From Leuctra nigra (taxonomy: Eukaryota > Arthropoda > Insecta > Plecoptera > Leuctridae): a DNA stretch of 64,000 bases. Shown piece by piece: positions 11,344-25,243 of this stretch (its first letter is position 1; each line of letters starts with the position of its first letter). The position numbers were made by a program, and so were the translations under genes. Below the pieces are notes generated by a model. It saw only the letters and a program-made list of their open reading frames with translations, was not told the DNA's origin and did not search any database. Location of the stretch: the NCBI GenBank assembly GCA_934045905.1, contig OW203762.1, positions 22,972,345-23,036,344 on the forward strand, in the 5' to 3' direction.

Positions 11344-14243
11344 CTTCTACCATTTATTTGCCGAAATATCACCAAAACGTTGATCTATACATCCAATTCA
11401 GTTTCAAAGAAATATCGACTCTAATTTCAATTGTTTTCTTATTACTCTCGTAAAGCTGCAAATCTGACCACAAATTGATGTTTAAAACGCCTCATCTTCG
11501 AGGTCTACTTTCACAACTATGCACGGTCCTAATCTCGTCCGACTCGGAGGGTAATTCTCGGAGGTTATAATCTACTCACCGCCTCCTCGTTATTAATCTC
11601 ATCTCTGAAAGTTAGAGTCATATTAGATAGTTGAGTGCACGAGATGAAGGGGTGGGGGTTGACCTCACGCGGTGGTCGGCGGACAAGGGTTCAGGTCACC
11701 TGGTGGCGATTTGTCACCAACTTGAAGTCAACGAACAAGCTTCTACCATTTGCCACGGAGAAGTTGGCCGCCTAACATTGCAACTCCCACTGTACGAGAT
11801 ACAAAACCCATGTTTGTTGGAACATTATAGCACGACCCGTGTCAACGAAGATGATTCAATATACGACTCTTGGGGATCGAACGAGCTTCTTGGCTAATTT
11901 TCTTTTTTTTTATGATAATTAAGATTAAATATTTCTATACGTTTTAATTTACGGTCAGTAAAAACGCTACTGAATGTCAGTTAGTGTAATGTTATTTAAA
12001 GTCAAGATAATTTTAAGTAGATATTATTCTCAGTTTGTAAATTCTGCAGTGCGAATTTTGCAAACTACAGTAGGTACCTGACAACAAATAGTATGTTTAA
12101 AAATTGTAAGTTAAAAACATTGTTATTTCCTCATCATTTTTATAGATGTTTTCATTAAATAATCTGGAGGAAGTATACATTTTAAATTTAATATTTTCAA
12201 ACAGTAATAATGTATACAGAAGTCATAAAAACAGAATAAACTACGTAATACTGAATATAAAAAGTCATACATTTTTCGTTTTCATTTCATCAAAATCTTC
12301 CACACCTCTCAGTTCTCACTACATTCACGAATGCAACTTTTGACTGTATATTCACGCGTTAGTGGCGACGACGATGTCTCATATACTGGACCTCAGATGT
12401 CTCCCCCCCCCCTCTCTCGCTCTGGCTCTCGTAAAGGGTTCTATAATTTCACGAGGGGTCGAAAGTAATAACATCTCCATGCTATGAATGGTTGAAATAA
12501 GCCATTAGAGCTCGTGTCGGGGCAAGTAATGAAGGACGTCTTATTAGCCGGGGTCCACGGGCATATACGTCCTCCTCTAATGATAATTATAATTAGAGCG
12601 AGATGGCTTATCAGCGCCTTGCATGGCTGGGGAATGCGCAGATGAAATCTCTGTGCGCAGTTTCATTACGTGGCATGTTGATGACGTAGGAACTCAAGTT
12701 TTCATGACGCTGTGATGATTCTTTGTGTGACGAGGATGAAATGGATGAGCTTGATAATGTGATTATTTGCTGAGGACAAAATCATTTAGAGAGTAAAGCT
12801 TGAATGACAAGATCAGGTCTAAGCCAAATTTTAATTTAATGAAAATAACACCCACAAATACAACATGTGTAAAATTAACAGTAAGGCCTCTTTAAATGAA
12901 TAAAAAAAAATCGGCACTGAAAGTTTAGAGAAAGTGGCGTGTATATGAGATAAAATTAGGTTTGGTAGACATTGTTGATCTTATTGTCAAAATGTTATCG
13001 ATAAACAAGTTGCGGCTTTGAAAGAAGATCTTCAAATATTTTCCAGTATTTTGCAAATCTTATGGCAAAAGTTTCTTCTTCGAGCTTTGCATTATGAGAT
13101 TTTCAATGCTGTGATACCGACGATATATCTATATTTCTACTAGCTTTGTGATATCACAAGGATAATCATTTTGTGACTAGTCCTCGGTAAAATTTACTAA
13201 AATATATATTTTATTCCAATTCTCAAGTCTGTTAAACTTTTATATTACAAAATTATTACAAACTGGTGGCATGCAATGGACACAGTTGTTGTTTGACTTG
13301 CTATTTTACACACCACACTACCGTAACATGTTAACATTGTTAAAAAAAAAATACGAATTTTTGAGATAGAATTTTGGAGGTAAATTACACCATCGAGTCT
13401 GCCCCTTACCGGAAAGTGCTTCTACTACGAACTGAACCCGGGTCCCAGGAGTGGACACTTACGCCCCTTAATGTGTTAACAATGACTGATGAGCCCATTT
13501 TCGACGCAGATGTGATAGACTTTTATAGAGCGAAGAATCTGTGCGGACCCACCAAGCTGGGACAATAGGCTAATCAGGATCGCCCATAGATCAATCTGGT
13601 ACGCTCGTTGCGAAATTACAGGACCACTTTTTACGTAAAAAACTCAGAATTATGAAGATATTTTTGATATGTAATTTTAAAAAATCATAAAAATCATAAA
13701 ATGTATTAAAACTATTTCTGAATAAAATTAAGAATGTACTATTACAATATGGAACATCTAAACATATGTGACGGATAGAGCTTCCATTATTTAGTTATGC
13801 AGCACTTAGCACTTCACTTGTATCATATGACACTCATACAAAACGTTGGTGGAAATAATTAGAATGATAATGGAGTAAAAAGTTTGAAGTTCGTAGGGGG
13901 CTTGTTCGTGGGGGGAAGGGGAGAGAGGCCTCCCTTCTCTACACCCCTTAACAATAGTATGCCTACTTCGAGCTGTCAAACTTGATTCAATAGCAGAGGT
14001 TTTGATAAATCTGTTTTGTGGTGACCGCCATATTTGAGGGCTGGTGTACGGGATGGTTCGTATAAGATTGCGGTGTTGAGGGGGGCAGGTTGAACAGTCG
14101 CAAATGGTTGATAGCAATTTCGACCAATAGAATGACGAACTTTTCAATGGTCAACAAGTAAAAAAGACACACATTCAATTATAAAAATAGTCTGCTGGAT
14201 TGGATTTTAGAGGAGCTGGGATTGAATAAAATAGAACAATGCT
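11344..14243. other. Non-coding DNA, no gene recognised
   Basis: No supported exon. A better-conserved-looking patch at about 12480-12680 contains several homeodomain cores (TAATGATAATTATAATTAGA) within more GC-rich flanks and is a possible enhancer. Open frames at 11631-11897 and 13374-13568 have mixed composition but no recognised domain. Confidence 0.45.
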
Positions 14244-14267
14244 GGGGGGGGGGGGGGGGGGGGGGGG
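14244..14267. repeat. Poly-G tract, 24 bp
   Basis: Uninterrupted run of 24 G, the longest homopolymer in the window. The assembled length is likely to be inexact. Strong G-quadruplex potential on the + strand. Confidence 0.95.
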
Positions 14268-16044
14268 AGTACATTTGAGTTTATGTCTCTCCAGCCACGG
14301 AAGCAAACGGAAGATCAACTGTCTTCCAAAAATGACTTCCTTTTGAACGATAAGTGAAAGAACTTCACACAGTTTTATCAGTAAACATGGGCCTAAAAAT
14401 GTAAATTCCAGTTTAATTATTCAATATACACGTAAACATTTTAATTGCATTACTTTCCTTTCCTTTAAACAGGACTAATAAATAGGCCTATATTCCAGAA
14501 ACAATTTTTTAGAAGAAAAAATATTTCCGGTTTACTATTTATAAATTTGAGAGATTGTTGGTGAGTATTGATTTTAATTACGATTTTATTGATTTTATTC
14601 TACAAAATTAACTTTAATGTGGTGTTTGCGACTTAACTGCAAAGTAATTCTCATAATGACCTATTGACTGAGGAAAACCCATATTAACCTCAGTCAAGAA
14701 TGTCAGCAGCGAGTTTAACCCGGTTATTGCACTCCTTTCTGTTCCATGAGTATAGACTGTTTTAAACAACATTTACAATTATGTCATATTTTGAAACATT
14801 AGTTATGGTTCGGTTTGGATCGAAATTTAAAAGCAGATCGTGGTCCGAAACCCAAAATAGTTTACATAATATTTAGATACAAGATCGAACTCTGACTTTT
14901 GGGGCAAGTTTAAAAATGAAAGTTAACATGACGCTAAGAAATCAGGGCAACCAAGAGTTGAAATTCGCAATGACCCATAATCTGTGCCACACGCAAAAGT
15001 AAACAAGAACTCTCTTCACAACTAACTCTATTATCATAAGCCCACTTGATAGTTTTTGATTGAAGTTTCATTGTGGGGGTGATTCTCCCAATCAAGGTAT
15101 ATGAAAAGAGGGTGGCATTGTGAGGCAGCGAAGAGTAAGGGCAGTTGTAAATGATAGCAAGAGACAAGTGAACTGACTACCAACTCTGACATATGGCCCA
15201 CTGCAGCCTGCGATGCACCCCTGGGCTATTGACCCTAGTGATACATGCACATTGTGTCAGGGCTACGCAAGAGTGAGCAGTCAGGGTGCAACATTGCAGG
15301 CACCGCAGGGTGGCAGAGGGTGCACTGAGGTTAGGGCGGCAGGATAAGGGTGGTCTTGAATTTCAAGGGTTGGTGGCTTGCAATCGCAGGGATTAGGATC
15401 CGGAATCAATAGAGGATAGAGGAAGTGTTTCGGCGGAAAATAATTGGATGGATTATTTTGTTTCTAACTTGTAATTACAAACAAACTAAATACGAGAACA
15501 AGAAAATGTTGTGCTTAGAATTTGGTGACTTGGAATAAAGAAGGCTAAGATATTTTCTTCTCCGTAAATTTTTATAAATTTATTCTGGCAGTAGTAAATA
15601 CAAGTAATTTTTATTTATTTATTTAAATTTACATTTTTTTGGAAAATATGACTTCAAAAAGTAGGTCCTGCTTTTTCTTTATAAACTAACAAGTGTCAAT
15701 TATGTTATCTATTCTATATTTTTAATTGGATATTTGGAATTACGTCACTGCTGTTTTCTCATAAGTTCCAAAATGTTTTCCAATCAACCAAACCCATCAA
15801 CCAAATCCTAACCAAACCTATCGTTTAAACATTTGTAAGTAATCAATTTCTTTGTATTCTCGACCATTTATTACCCATTTCTTGTTTCAGGTTGTTGACA
15901 ACTTGTAACTGAGGTAAGTTTTGATACATTTTACGATAGGGATTTGGTATTTAGTGTCAGGAGAATAGACTGTCTGCGTCCTAGGATCATCAATAGTCAT
16001 CTCAAAGTTGTCTTATTTCTCATCAACCCATCTGTTTTATCACC
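14268..16044. other. Non-coding DNA, nothing recognised
   Basis: No gene or repeat family recognised. A GC-richer patch at about 15180-15420 has no identifiable motif arrangement. Confidence 0.5.
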
Positions 16045-16290
16045 TCCACGTGTTCTCTTATCACTACTTCTCGAATTACCATCGGCAGCTGTGAAAGTTG
16101 TTTTTCGTCGCCAGCGCGGCGAGCCTCCTGATTGGTAATTAGCGATCACGTGACATCCGAGTGACACGTGATTGAGTAATCGTATCGCGCACGCAACGCC
16201 ATGTTAATAACGCGGAGTAATGAATGCGCGTGCGCACTGAGCACGAGGTGACATGACGTCATTTGTCAAGTTCAGATGTTATCTGCGGGA
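16045..16290. promoter_or_regulatory. Candidate regulatory element: paired CACGTG plus CRE
   Basis: A CpG-richer island in AT-rich DNA holds two CACGTG E-boxes at 16147-16152 and 16165-16170, a further CACGTG near 16047, and a full palindromic CRE (TGACGTCA) at 16254-16261. E-boxes of this type bind bHLH-Zip factors (Myc/Max, USF, Mitf) and TGACGTCA binds CREB/ATF-type bZIP factors. No transcript evidence is available. An enhancer or an unannotated promoter are both possible. Confidence 0.35.
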
Positions 16291-19104
16291 GAAGGGATCA
16301 ACATAATTAGAGATCTTCGTCGTCGTAATTAAAAGATACAGAATGATGCCATTTTAAGCAATTTGCGGAATTTAAATGTGTACTCTTTGTATTATAAGAG
16401 AATACGAATATTATCTACATAAAGAGGCTTCATTTCTTTGGTATTTATTTAACGTTTTAAGCTTTTAAGTAGTCTACAGTCCACTTAGAAACAAATAAGC
16501 TCTCACCAATTCAAATTTCAAAGTGGAATTTCAGATAAAAGCTGACAAACTTATTATAAAAGAAATTAAGCCCATTTATTTTTATATCCTGTTCATTCTC
16601 TTGTGCTACGTCATAGTAATCTTCCAAAATCTTGTAGGAATAATTCTATAATTATTTTATCACCAAAAGTATTCTGTATCCTAAATTCATCTTCATTTTA
16701 TTTGGTTGTTACTCTTTATAATATCACACTTTTCTTAATTGTGTAACTAATCTTTTTTTTATATCTCTATAACATCTTCATTTTAGGACAACAAATTCAT
16801 ATTTTTGTATAAGTATAATCGGGGAATATATTTTGATGCACCTTCTTACATTTTGAAAAGAGATGTATGATAGAAAAAAATATGGTTGCAATTGACTAAA
16901 ATTGTATTGTACATGATCATAGGCCATTTTACTTCGTCATTAATGTAGAAACGTTGCCAGCTTCTCGAAACAATACCATATCTAAAAGTACTTCGGTTCT
17001 AATCAACATCGATCGTACTTGGCGGACGTAATGACTGATATTCGATCCAAATCGAACAGTTGTGCTCATCCTCCTCGACATTTGATACGTGCACTTGTCG
17101 AGGAGATAGGAAGATGCATGCGGGGATGGAGAATAGCCGTCACGGCCCGTTGGCTTGCATTGTAGCCGGGATGCTGGATGCACCGTCTGTTGCGAGAGCC
17201 ACCCGACAGCAGGGATACATAAACAAAACATGGCGTAACCACATGTAACAATGAGTTGTTCATCTTAGGATATTGATAGGGTATGAACATTGGATGTGCA
17301 GCCACCTGCTTTTGCAGTGAAAGCTGAAGTCACAGTTTGAAGTTCGGGATACTGAAATTGTTTTATTTCGTTGTACGATGTGTAACTATACCACGAAGAA
17401 AAGGAACTGTATTCTCACTAAACGGCTCCGGTTATTGGGGAATGTATTTGCCTTTTAACTACAGCTTTTTACAGTTTTTTCTACTTATTTTAAATTTTTA
17501 CTTTAAATACGGTTAACCAGATTGATTCTTGTTTTGCCTTTAAATGGATTTTGAAATTTAAAAGTATAGTAAAATCTGCATAACTATCTCAAGAAATAAG
17601 TATTTTATGTGGATTCTGTGGTACGGAGAGTTTGGTTGAAGAATGTAAATAAGCTCGGACTTCTACGCCAAATATCTTTCAAGAAAAGTTTACTTCCATC
17701 TTTTGAAACAAAGTGCCTTTTGCAAAAATGTACAGTTAACATTTTTCTACACGTTAGGTTGCAACTACGAGGAAAGGACAATGGAATCTACATGAATGAT
17801 ATCCAATTCTTAATAGAAAGCGTGTTAAAGTTTAAAGTTTGTCAAAATCTACTCTGAAGTCCGGTATATCTGAATGGTTGAGCTTTATAATGCTTCCAAA
17901 GTAAACATTAAACAAACTTATTTGTTTTTAAAATGTTCAAATACCACAAGAAAATTAGCATTTTTAAATAGATTCAATACCCCTTCTCTCGTTATACAGT
18001 TTCTACTACAAATACTGCTCTGTCCACCAAACAGACTTCCGAGGTTTATCACAAAGATATCTCTGGCCACTGCAACAATATAATACAAAAAAATAATGAT
18101 TGTAACACGATCCCCATGACAACATCAATTACACGTTTCACAAGAATAACACAATAAATGACGTATAAATCACGTGATTGTCTTTCAAAACGTTCCATAG
18201 TTTCGTCTGACATTTTCTCCCGCCATGAATCGCAGAGTAACGAGGCGTGACGACTAGGCAGTTGGCACTGCCGAAAATAACCCCTTCCTCGGGTGTTAAT
18301 GTTACCCCTTTACAAAGTCCACGCACATATACAATAACAGCCAGAAGCTTCCTCATTGTTATTGTTATTGAGGAGTTATTATCACTTCGATACAAGCTGG
18401 TTGTTGCCTCGTTCAGACTTGATGATTATTGTCAGATTCGAGTAGGTTGTTGAACGTTGCAATTGCTGGGCTTTAGTGATAACAGAGACGGCTGAAGAAA
18501 ATGTTCTTTCAACGGAAACCTATTTTATTTCAAAATAATGTTGAAATCGACAAGAAAATAATCCGAGTGCTCGTTTCAATTGAACAGATGAAATCGAGGT
18601 TATTTGAATAATTCGTCACGAAACTATTTTCGCCCTCTTTTAGGTTAAGTAGTGTCCTTTTTTCGTCCATATTGGAAGTTAAATTTATAAAGTTGCTGTA
18701 TTGCTATGCTTTTTTTTAATCAATATTGTATCTTCCGGGTTAGGTACCTACTTATGCTATTGTATTTCTTACTGAACATTATTAAGATACAAGATACCAG
18801 AAACAAGAAACAAAAAAATTAATTAGTTCATGACAAATTTCTGAAATTGGAATTGTTACGGTTAGTTTTACATGATTGCTTCTTGCTGGACAAAACGATT
18901 TCTTTATAATATTTTATAATGTATGCTATTTGTTTGAAACTATGTCCAATTACAGACCAATGAGCATTTTCAGGGGGATAATTGGTATAGTTGTGATTTT
19001 TGTCAAGTACTTGTAAACCACCCTTACAAATTGAAATCACAGTCTAATCTCGTTAGTTAATCCCGCACACTTTGTAACAAGCGGTTTTACCGGAAGAAGG
19101 GCGG

Positions 19105-19175
19105 TTAACCCTTCACACGTGGCCCGCACGTCCGCCACGTGTCCGCCCTCCGACCCTGCGGGGGGAGGGGGGGGA
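19105..19175. promoter_or_regulatory. Inverted CACGTG pair followed by G-rich run
   Basis: Two CACGTG boxes at 19116-19121 and 19136-19141 sit in a 9-bp inverted repeat (ACACGTGGC ... GCCACGTGT). They are followed at 19157-19176 by a G-run cluster. A bHLH-type regulatory site is the simplest reading. Motif-based only. Confidence 0.35.
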
Positions 19176-20732
19176 GGTACATTGATTTATATCAGGTGTT
19201 TATCTACCTGTCAAGGGCGATCATGGGGGGGGGGGGGGAGCTACAGGTAAGGGTGCTGTAAGAAGTGACTTAATCGTGATTTATAGATTATGAAAATATT
19301 ATGATATAATATTTATATCCACTAACAGAACTAAATCCATTGCTGTGAATACAATATAAAATATAAATTACAGGAAAAATAATACAAATTATATCATAGA
19401 GATGGTCGTCAAATTTACATGCATAATCTTTTGAATTATATTTCCAAAGGAATTAAAATTGAGGTCAATATAAATATTCTTCTTCAAGAATATATTAACT
19501 CGTCAGAATTTTGTTAAAAAATGAATATGAAAACCCATCTATGTAACCTCCAAAAAAAACATGGTTTTACTTGATAGCAACACCAGGGCTTTCAATTAAT
19601 TTCACTCTTCCCTGACAGCATAAAAGGTCAAACACTGACTGCGACGAATGTCACCTAACAATACAGTGACAAAAATAATCACAAATAAAGTTTGACATCA
19701 AATATTACATTTTTTTCACAAAAACGCTACATTGAATATTGATGATATTCGCAACCCCGAATACGTACAACAATTTTGATTAAAAACCCTCTCACACAAA
19801 AAAAGTTACCTATTCGACAGACCATACTCACATTTAATTAGTTTCATTTGATTTACCATAATTACGTCATTCCGCTTTAATTAAGCTCTGACACGACGTC
19901 ATACCATATTGAATGTTTACCAACACCTCTCATATCACATGTCCCCATCATATTGACAGCCGCGCTAATGTCACTTGTGTGTAACGCATCGAAATGTTTC
20001 CAGCGCATTGAATTATAAATCGAATTCCCTCGTGGCAAATCATGATCATAGTGTGAGCTTTCGCGGCAAATGCAGTCTAGGTGTGATATGTTCATGTTTG
20101 TGGCCAATACTTGCACAATTGATGGCGTTGCAGTACAGAGTGGATGCAGTTACCTATACGCTGTTTACCCCCCCCCCCCCCCACCCCCTCCACACACACT
20201 CATAGACAGGTTATGAAGTGACCCTTGTGACGGTGTTGCATTTAACTGTGTGCAGAGTGGATGCATAATTCATAGGTGGTGATTAATTATTAGTGTTGAT
20301 GTCAATCAATCAACAGGAGAGCGGGACATTTGAGTATAATTAAAAATAGGTAGTTAAATGAATTAATTAACGGTGGGGGATTGGGTAGATAATTTCTTGT
20401 TTCGAGTTCAAATAAGTGTCAACTAGTGCATATAATAGTATAATTTTGCATACGCTTTAACACGTAGTTAACTAGAATATATTATTGCATACTCGTACGC
20501 ATTTTTTTGTAGTTGTAATTTGATGGAGTTTTGAGTTCAAACATAAAACAAATTGCATCCAGGTTTCACAATGAACGTGATTGGTGTTTTAAAAAGCTCG
20601 TCGCTCATGAATAGGTAAATGGCAGTGAAGGTGTCAGGAGGATGAAGGAAATCGCTCCAGAGGAAGTAAAAAGGAAATCAGAAGAATCTTAGAATAGAGA
20701 TAATTATTATGTATGTTATAAGCATTATGTAT

Positions 20733-20876
20733 TTAGATCCAGTTTTTCAATACTCTGCTTAAACTAGTAATAAAGTTGACACATTATTTATAGGAATGTC
20801 ATTGGTTGTTGCCATGGCAATATCAATCCTAATCAACTATTTAAAAGTTAGCAGAGTATTGAAAGACTGGCCCTAA
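20733..20876. mobile_element. MITE, TTAGGGCCAGT family, copy 1
   Basis: About 144 bp with imperfect terminal inverted repeats: left TTAGATCCAGTTTTTCAATA, right GAAAGACTGGCCCTAA, extending to CTCTGCT on both sides. The interior contains TTGTTGCCATGGCAATAT and AATCCTAATCAACTATT, which recur in reverse at 41321-41446 and in direct orientation at 57285-57365. Non-autonomous DNA transposon; TTA/TA flanks suggest a short TA-type target duplication. Confidence 0.75.
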
Positions 20877-21174
20877 GTATGTAAAGTATGCGTAATTTTT
20901 TACTTAGGTTTGGAATATGAGTTTGTATAAACTCGTTGCTATGTCTCAAGTTTCAGGTGTCCCCAATCTATGTTTTAATACAATTTGATTTCGAAACGGG
21001 GGCTTAGGGAAAGACATGGATCTGTAAAAAGAAAGAATGAGAGTTAAATAAAGACACAGAGTGAGCAAAACATTGAAGAAATTGACAAAGATATTGCTTG
21101 CAGTCTTGTGAGTATCATCTCAGAAGGATAATAAAACTTATTAAAATTCGTCTCAATGATGTACAATGAGTAAT

Positions 21175-21350
21175 CAGAAAGTCAATCGGAGTCGATCTGA
21201 AATTTTGCACACACACTAATGCCACAAGAGCGGTATCGTGTATAGTTTATGAACATAATCCTGTGATTCTGTGAAAATTAAAACTATAGAACCGTTTGAC
21301 CGATCACCTTCAAATTTTGCATGACATTTTAGGTGTTTTGTTAAGTTTCA
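21175..21350 (+). repeat. Dispersed repeat, copy 1 of a pair
   Basis: Shares an ordered series of blocks with 21905-22140: GATCTGAAATTTTGCACAC, AGAACCGTTTGACCGA, TTCAAATTTTGCATG, ACATTTTAGGTGTTTT and CAGACTAATCTRTCGTT. The two copies are in the same orientation about 730 bp apart. Element type unknown; no coding frame. Confidence 0.8.
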
Positions 21351-21854
21351 GACTAATCTGTCGTTCATTGATTGCGTGTTTGTCAATTTTCATTGTCAAA
21401 TTATTTGTCAATTTTCTTGAAGGAAATTTCAGATATTTTATCACTGCATTATGACTCTCCCTAATGAGGCTATTCATGGTCCAGTCTTCTAACATGTCAG
21501 GGGCGAAGTATGATGCGAGGGGGGAGAGGGGGGGGGTCAGATCTGGCTCATGTTTTATTGATGCGTTTTAATGGGAGTTGGATAATAATGTTTTGATGCT
21601 TGCTTGGCACCGGACTAACGTTGCCAACGTAACAGATGCAGTAAGTCGGCCGAGGGGGAGGGGTGAGTGGCAGGTATCGGTGGGAAGATTGCCTACTATT
21701 GTATTATATACGAGAGGGAGGGGGAGAGTTTATATCATACGATGTATTATTATGGTTCTGGAGATTTTTGAAATCAGTAATAGAAGAGACAGAAAGTTGG
21801 AAGTTGTTTTTCAAGCGTTACCACAGTACTTTTATGGATCCTCTCTGTGTTTTT

Positions 21855-22140
21855 TGTCTGTCTGTCTGTCAGTCGGTCTGTCTATCTGTCTGTCTGCACT
21901 GCGCAGATCAAACTGGTCAACCAAACGATCTGAAATTTTGCACACCCACAAATGTCATAAAGAGCTGTTTCGTGTCTAGGTTTTCTAACAGAATCATATG
22001 ATATTTTGAAAATTTAAGCTAGAACCGTTTGACCGAACAAATTCAAATTTTGCATGCTCATCGGGATCAACATTTTAGGTGTTTTTGTAAATTTTCAGAC
22101 TAATCTATCGTTAACTTCAAAAGTTATTGACATTTGCGCT
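21855..22140 (+). repeat. (GTCT)n microsatellite plus dispersed repeat copy 2
   Basis: A GTCT/CTGT tetranucleotide run (about 21855-21897) leads directly into a second copy of the 21175-21350 repeat. The association of the tetranucleotide run with the repeat start suggests the run is part of the element. Confidence 0.75.
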
Positions 22141-24995
22141 ATGCAGTTACAGAATCGCAGCCTATCGCTGGTCTGTATTGGAATGATTTTAAATGTGATA
22201 AGTTCATCCTGATATCTTCAACCCCCCCTCCCCCCCTGGTTTTATTGTCGCCCATCTTCTCTCCATGACGACGCGTTAAGCACACACGCACTAAGACCGA
22301 CGTCTCGACGCGTTATCTCGTACACCTTTGTGTGGCGTCGGGACGCCGTTATCGCCGCAGTCAGGGTAAATACCTGGTTAATGGGCCACACTGGCCGCTG
22401 CACGAGCGTCCGGGGACCTACTACCCCCCCCCCCTTTCCCTCCCCCAGCACACTTCTGTCACGTGGTCTCGCAATCGACGTTGCCTAATTGCAGCGTCTT
22501 GGTTGTCACAACTGACTTCTGTGCAACTTGAGGAGATAGTCTTGTCGGCGATGAACTCAGGATTAAATCAGGATTACAAGGATCTATGTTTTGAATTAAA
22601 ACTCAGGATCAAGACAAGCAACTGGACAACTAAGGGAAAACAATAATTTAATAAAATAAATTGAAAATATTAGGAGTGAAAACGAGGGAAATCATAATTT
22701 TGTTAACGTTTATCCTTTATTCTTGATTCTTGATGTGACATTGAGTCTTGATTCCAAAAAAAATCCGTGTAATTCAGACTTTCTTGTGGAAGAAACGGAC
22801 TTCAGTGCAGGTATCTCTCTTATTTTCATTAGTAATCCTAATCCTATTCAAATGGAGAGGAATTATACGTCGACATTTTTGGATTGGTCGTATCCGTAGA
22901 ATTCTTGCCAATAAAGAATGTACGTATAAAAATACACTTTTTTACGAAATAATAAACCAAATGCTGAAAAAAATATGGGTTCACAAACTTAAAGTGTAAC
23001 TCCACGTTTCATTAAAAACATGAGCTACTCAAACTTGATATTGAATTAACAAGCATTTGATACTGTTACGATATGAAAGACAAAAATTGATCCACCTTTA
23101 AAATCTGGCCGATTCGAATAAACAGTTGTACCAAAAGCTCTCTCCAAATTTAACTCCAAATTCAACTGTTGCTAACAATTCTATGCGACGATGACTCTCA
23201 CGGCTTGTAATAAGTATGCATGTGTGAGAGAGAGGGAGAGAGTTAGAGTGAAAGAGATAAAAATTCGTTTTTTCTTTTCAATTTCCACACCATTATGACG
23301 GTGTTTGTGTCAGGGGAACTATATACGTATGCTTTTATCACACCACACCACCGTGCTGTAACCATTACACATAATAGCACATTCTAGACTTTATCTATAC
23401 ACTGCCAAGTATTCAATACTCCGTTAAACGTTTTCGATGTTCCATGCCTTTTGTTCCAATCATCACTGCGTGTAACTCGCACGAGAAGAAGAAGAAAAAA
23501 AGATCTCTTGTAAGAAAGTAAGAATTTAAGGGTAAATGAAGAGTGTAAAAGAGATAGAAAGAGTTGGTTGTTTCTGTAGACGAGGTACCACGAGCTGATG
23601 CCACCCCAGAGGGCAGTTTTAGACAGAGCTGGTGCTCGGTTACGACTTCGCTATTGCTTTGCTATTGCTGTTTGTATACTGCTATACCAGACGCATTCTA
23701 TGTATGCTAGGTATACAGACTGAGGTGATTGTTATTTGTTTTTTAGTGTTTTCGTGGTCTTGTAATCGAATAGCGTCTGCTAACTACTGGGATAGTCACG
23801 TGTCAAGAGAGCTGTATTCGGGTTATATTGTGTTCGGGATAATTTGTTACTCGCCAATTGGTTGGTTGGGTGGAAGATGCGTGATTGCCAATGGACCACT
23901 AAACACTTTTTCCTATTATCACGATTGTCTGATTTTCTAGGGGTTTGTGTAGGAAATCAGCTCATTTTATTGCTCTTGTGAGGCTTTGTCCCTTCTTATT
24001 TTAAAATTGAGAAGATCACGGAAGTCTACAGGGAGTTAATATTATCCAGTTTATTTTATTTCACTAAATACATTCGTTACTTCATCCCTATATACATCAG
24101 TTTACTTATTTTGCTTTCGATAAATTATCCTACAATATTTTAGACAGATAATTTTCCTATAACTACTGATTTGCCACCACATTGAATTTTACTTTGGGCA
24201 CTTTGGAATACCCAAAAGCATTGTCAATTAAAGGGATGACGGGGCGAGGTACAAACGAAATTTTTACAGCACAAACCACCACAAATAAAATCTTTATTTT
24301 AATTAAAGATTATCATTGAATTATGACTTTAAAGGTTGTTTCTAGAGACCCAAATTTATTTTTGGTTTTAGGGGATGAAAGGGTACGGCACAAACAAAAA
24401 TATAGCACGAAAACAAAAGACAATTCGGTATTGGAGGTTCTTGGAGGTAGTGGGGTATACATGGACCCCACTTGGCCATTATGAACGGAGTTCACAGCAT
24501 TGTTTATAAATTGATTCCCATTAAACGAGTGTAATACAACAAATCGGGTACAAAATTGCTTACACAACAAATCTACCCGCGTAACCAATGTCCAGGCGAC
24601 TTATTTGCTTTTCCCATGCAACTGTCGTGTTTGTTTTGTGTCAGTATTTGCTCTGCTGTTGTATCACTGCAATTAACTGCATGTGCGGGTGGACATTGCA
24701 GTCTGCGATATCAACTGACCATACTCACTCTCAGCTGCGGGAGAAGGACAGAGCTAATGGCTTTAGTGGAGGAGGGAGGGAGATGAGTGGCAAGACTTTT
24801 GTCGGGTTGTTACATTTTCACACGAGAACGTTGACCATTAGCTGGGGGCGATTAGAGAGATGAGAGCAAACACACACAGGATGAGGAGTAGAGAATAATG
24901 CACAATATTCTGTATTCCACGGCATCTAAAATAAAATACATATGCTTTAATACTTTTCAAAACATTTGGCCCGTGATCATTTCTCAACAAACATT
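22141..24995. other. Non-coding DNA, no gene recognised
   Basis: Contains C-runs at about 22425-22433 and a GA-rich stretch near 23226-23260. The 102-codon open frame at 23632-23940 is hydrophobic but begins with a non-ATG codon, has no recognised family and is treated as chance. Confidence 0.5.
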
Positions 24996-25243
24996 ATTAT
25001 TTGTGCACACTGTTTTGCAGATAGGTCATTGGCAAAATTTATGATTGTGATGATGGAGATGATGAAGGAGATGATGATGGTTATGGTAATTGGATGAAAG
25101 TATAGGAAAGAGACGGCCGTGGACTATGACTGAGTAGAGAACCTTCCCATCATTTGCCTATCGACACTCAGAAAGGGAGATCTACCGCGGGAATCGAACT
25201 CGTATCTTCGGGGAGTAAGTCCCCTGAGCCAACTTACTCCGTC
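24996..25243 (-). mobile_element. tRNA-derived SINE copy, minus strand
   Basis: Read on the - strand it starts GACGGAGTAAGTTGGCTCAG, a tRNA-like head with an A-box-like TGGCTCAG. A B box follows, GAGTTCGATTCCCGC. Next come the family body (CAAATGATGGGAAGGTTCTC, a CATCATC-rich stretch) and the tail CTGCAAAACAGTGTGCAC. It aligns in order with the full-length copy at 53812-54092. Degenerate; target duplications not clear. Confidence 0.8.

Noticed and set aside
23632..23940. Hydrophobic 102-codon open frame resembling a membrane segment
   Set aside because: Non-ATG start and no receptor or transporter motif; hydrophobicity follows from T-rich DNA.
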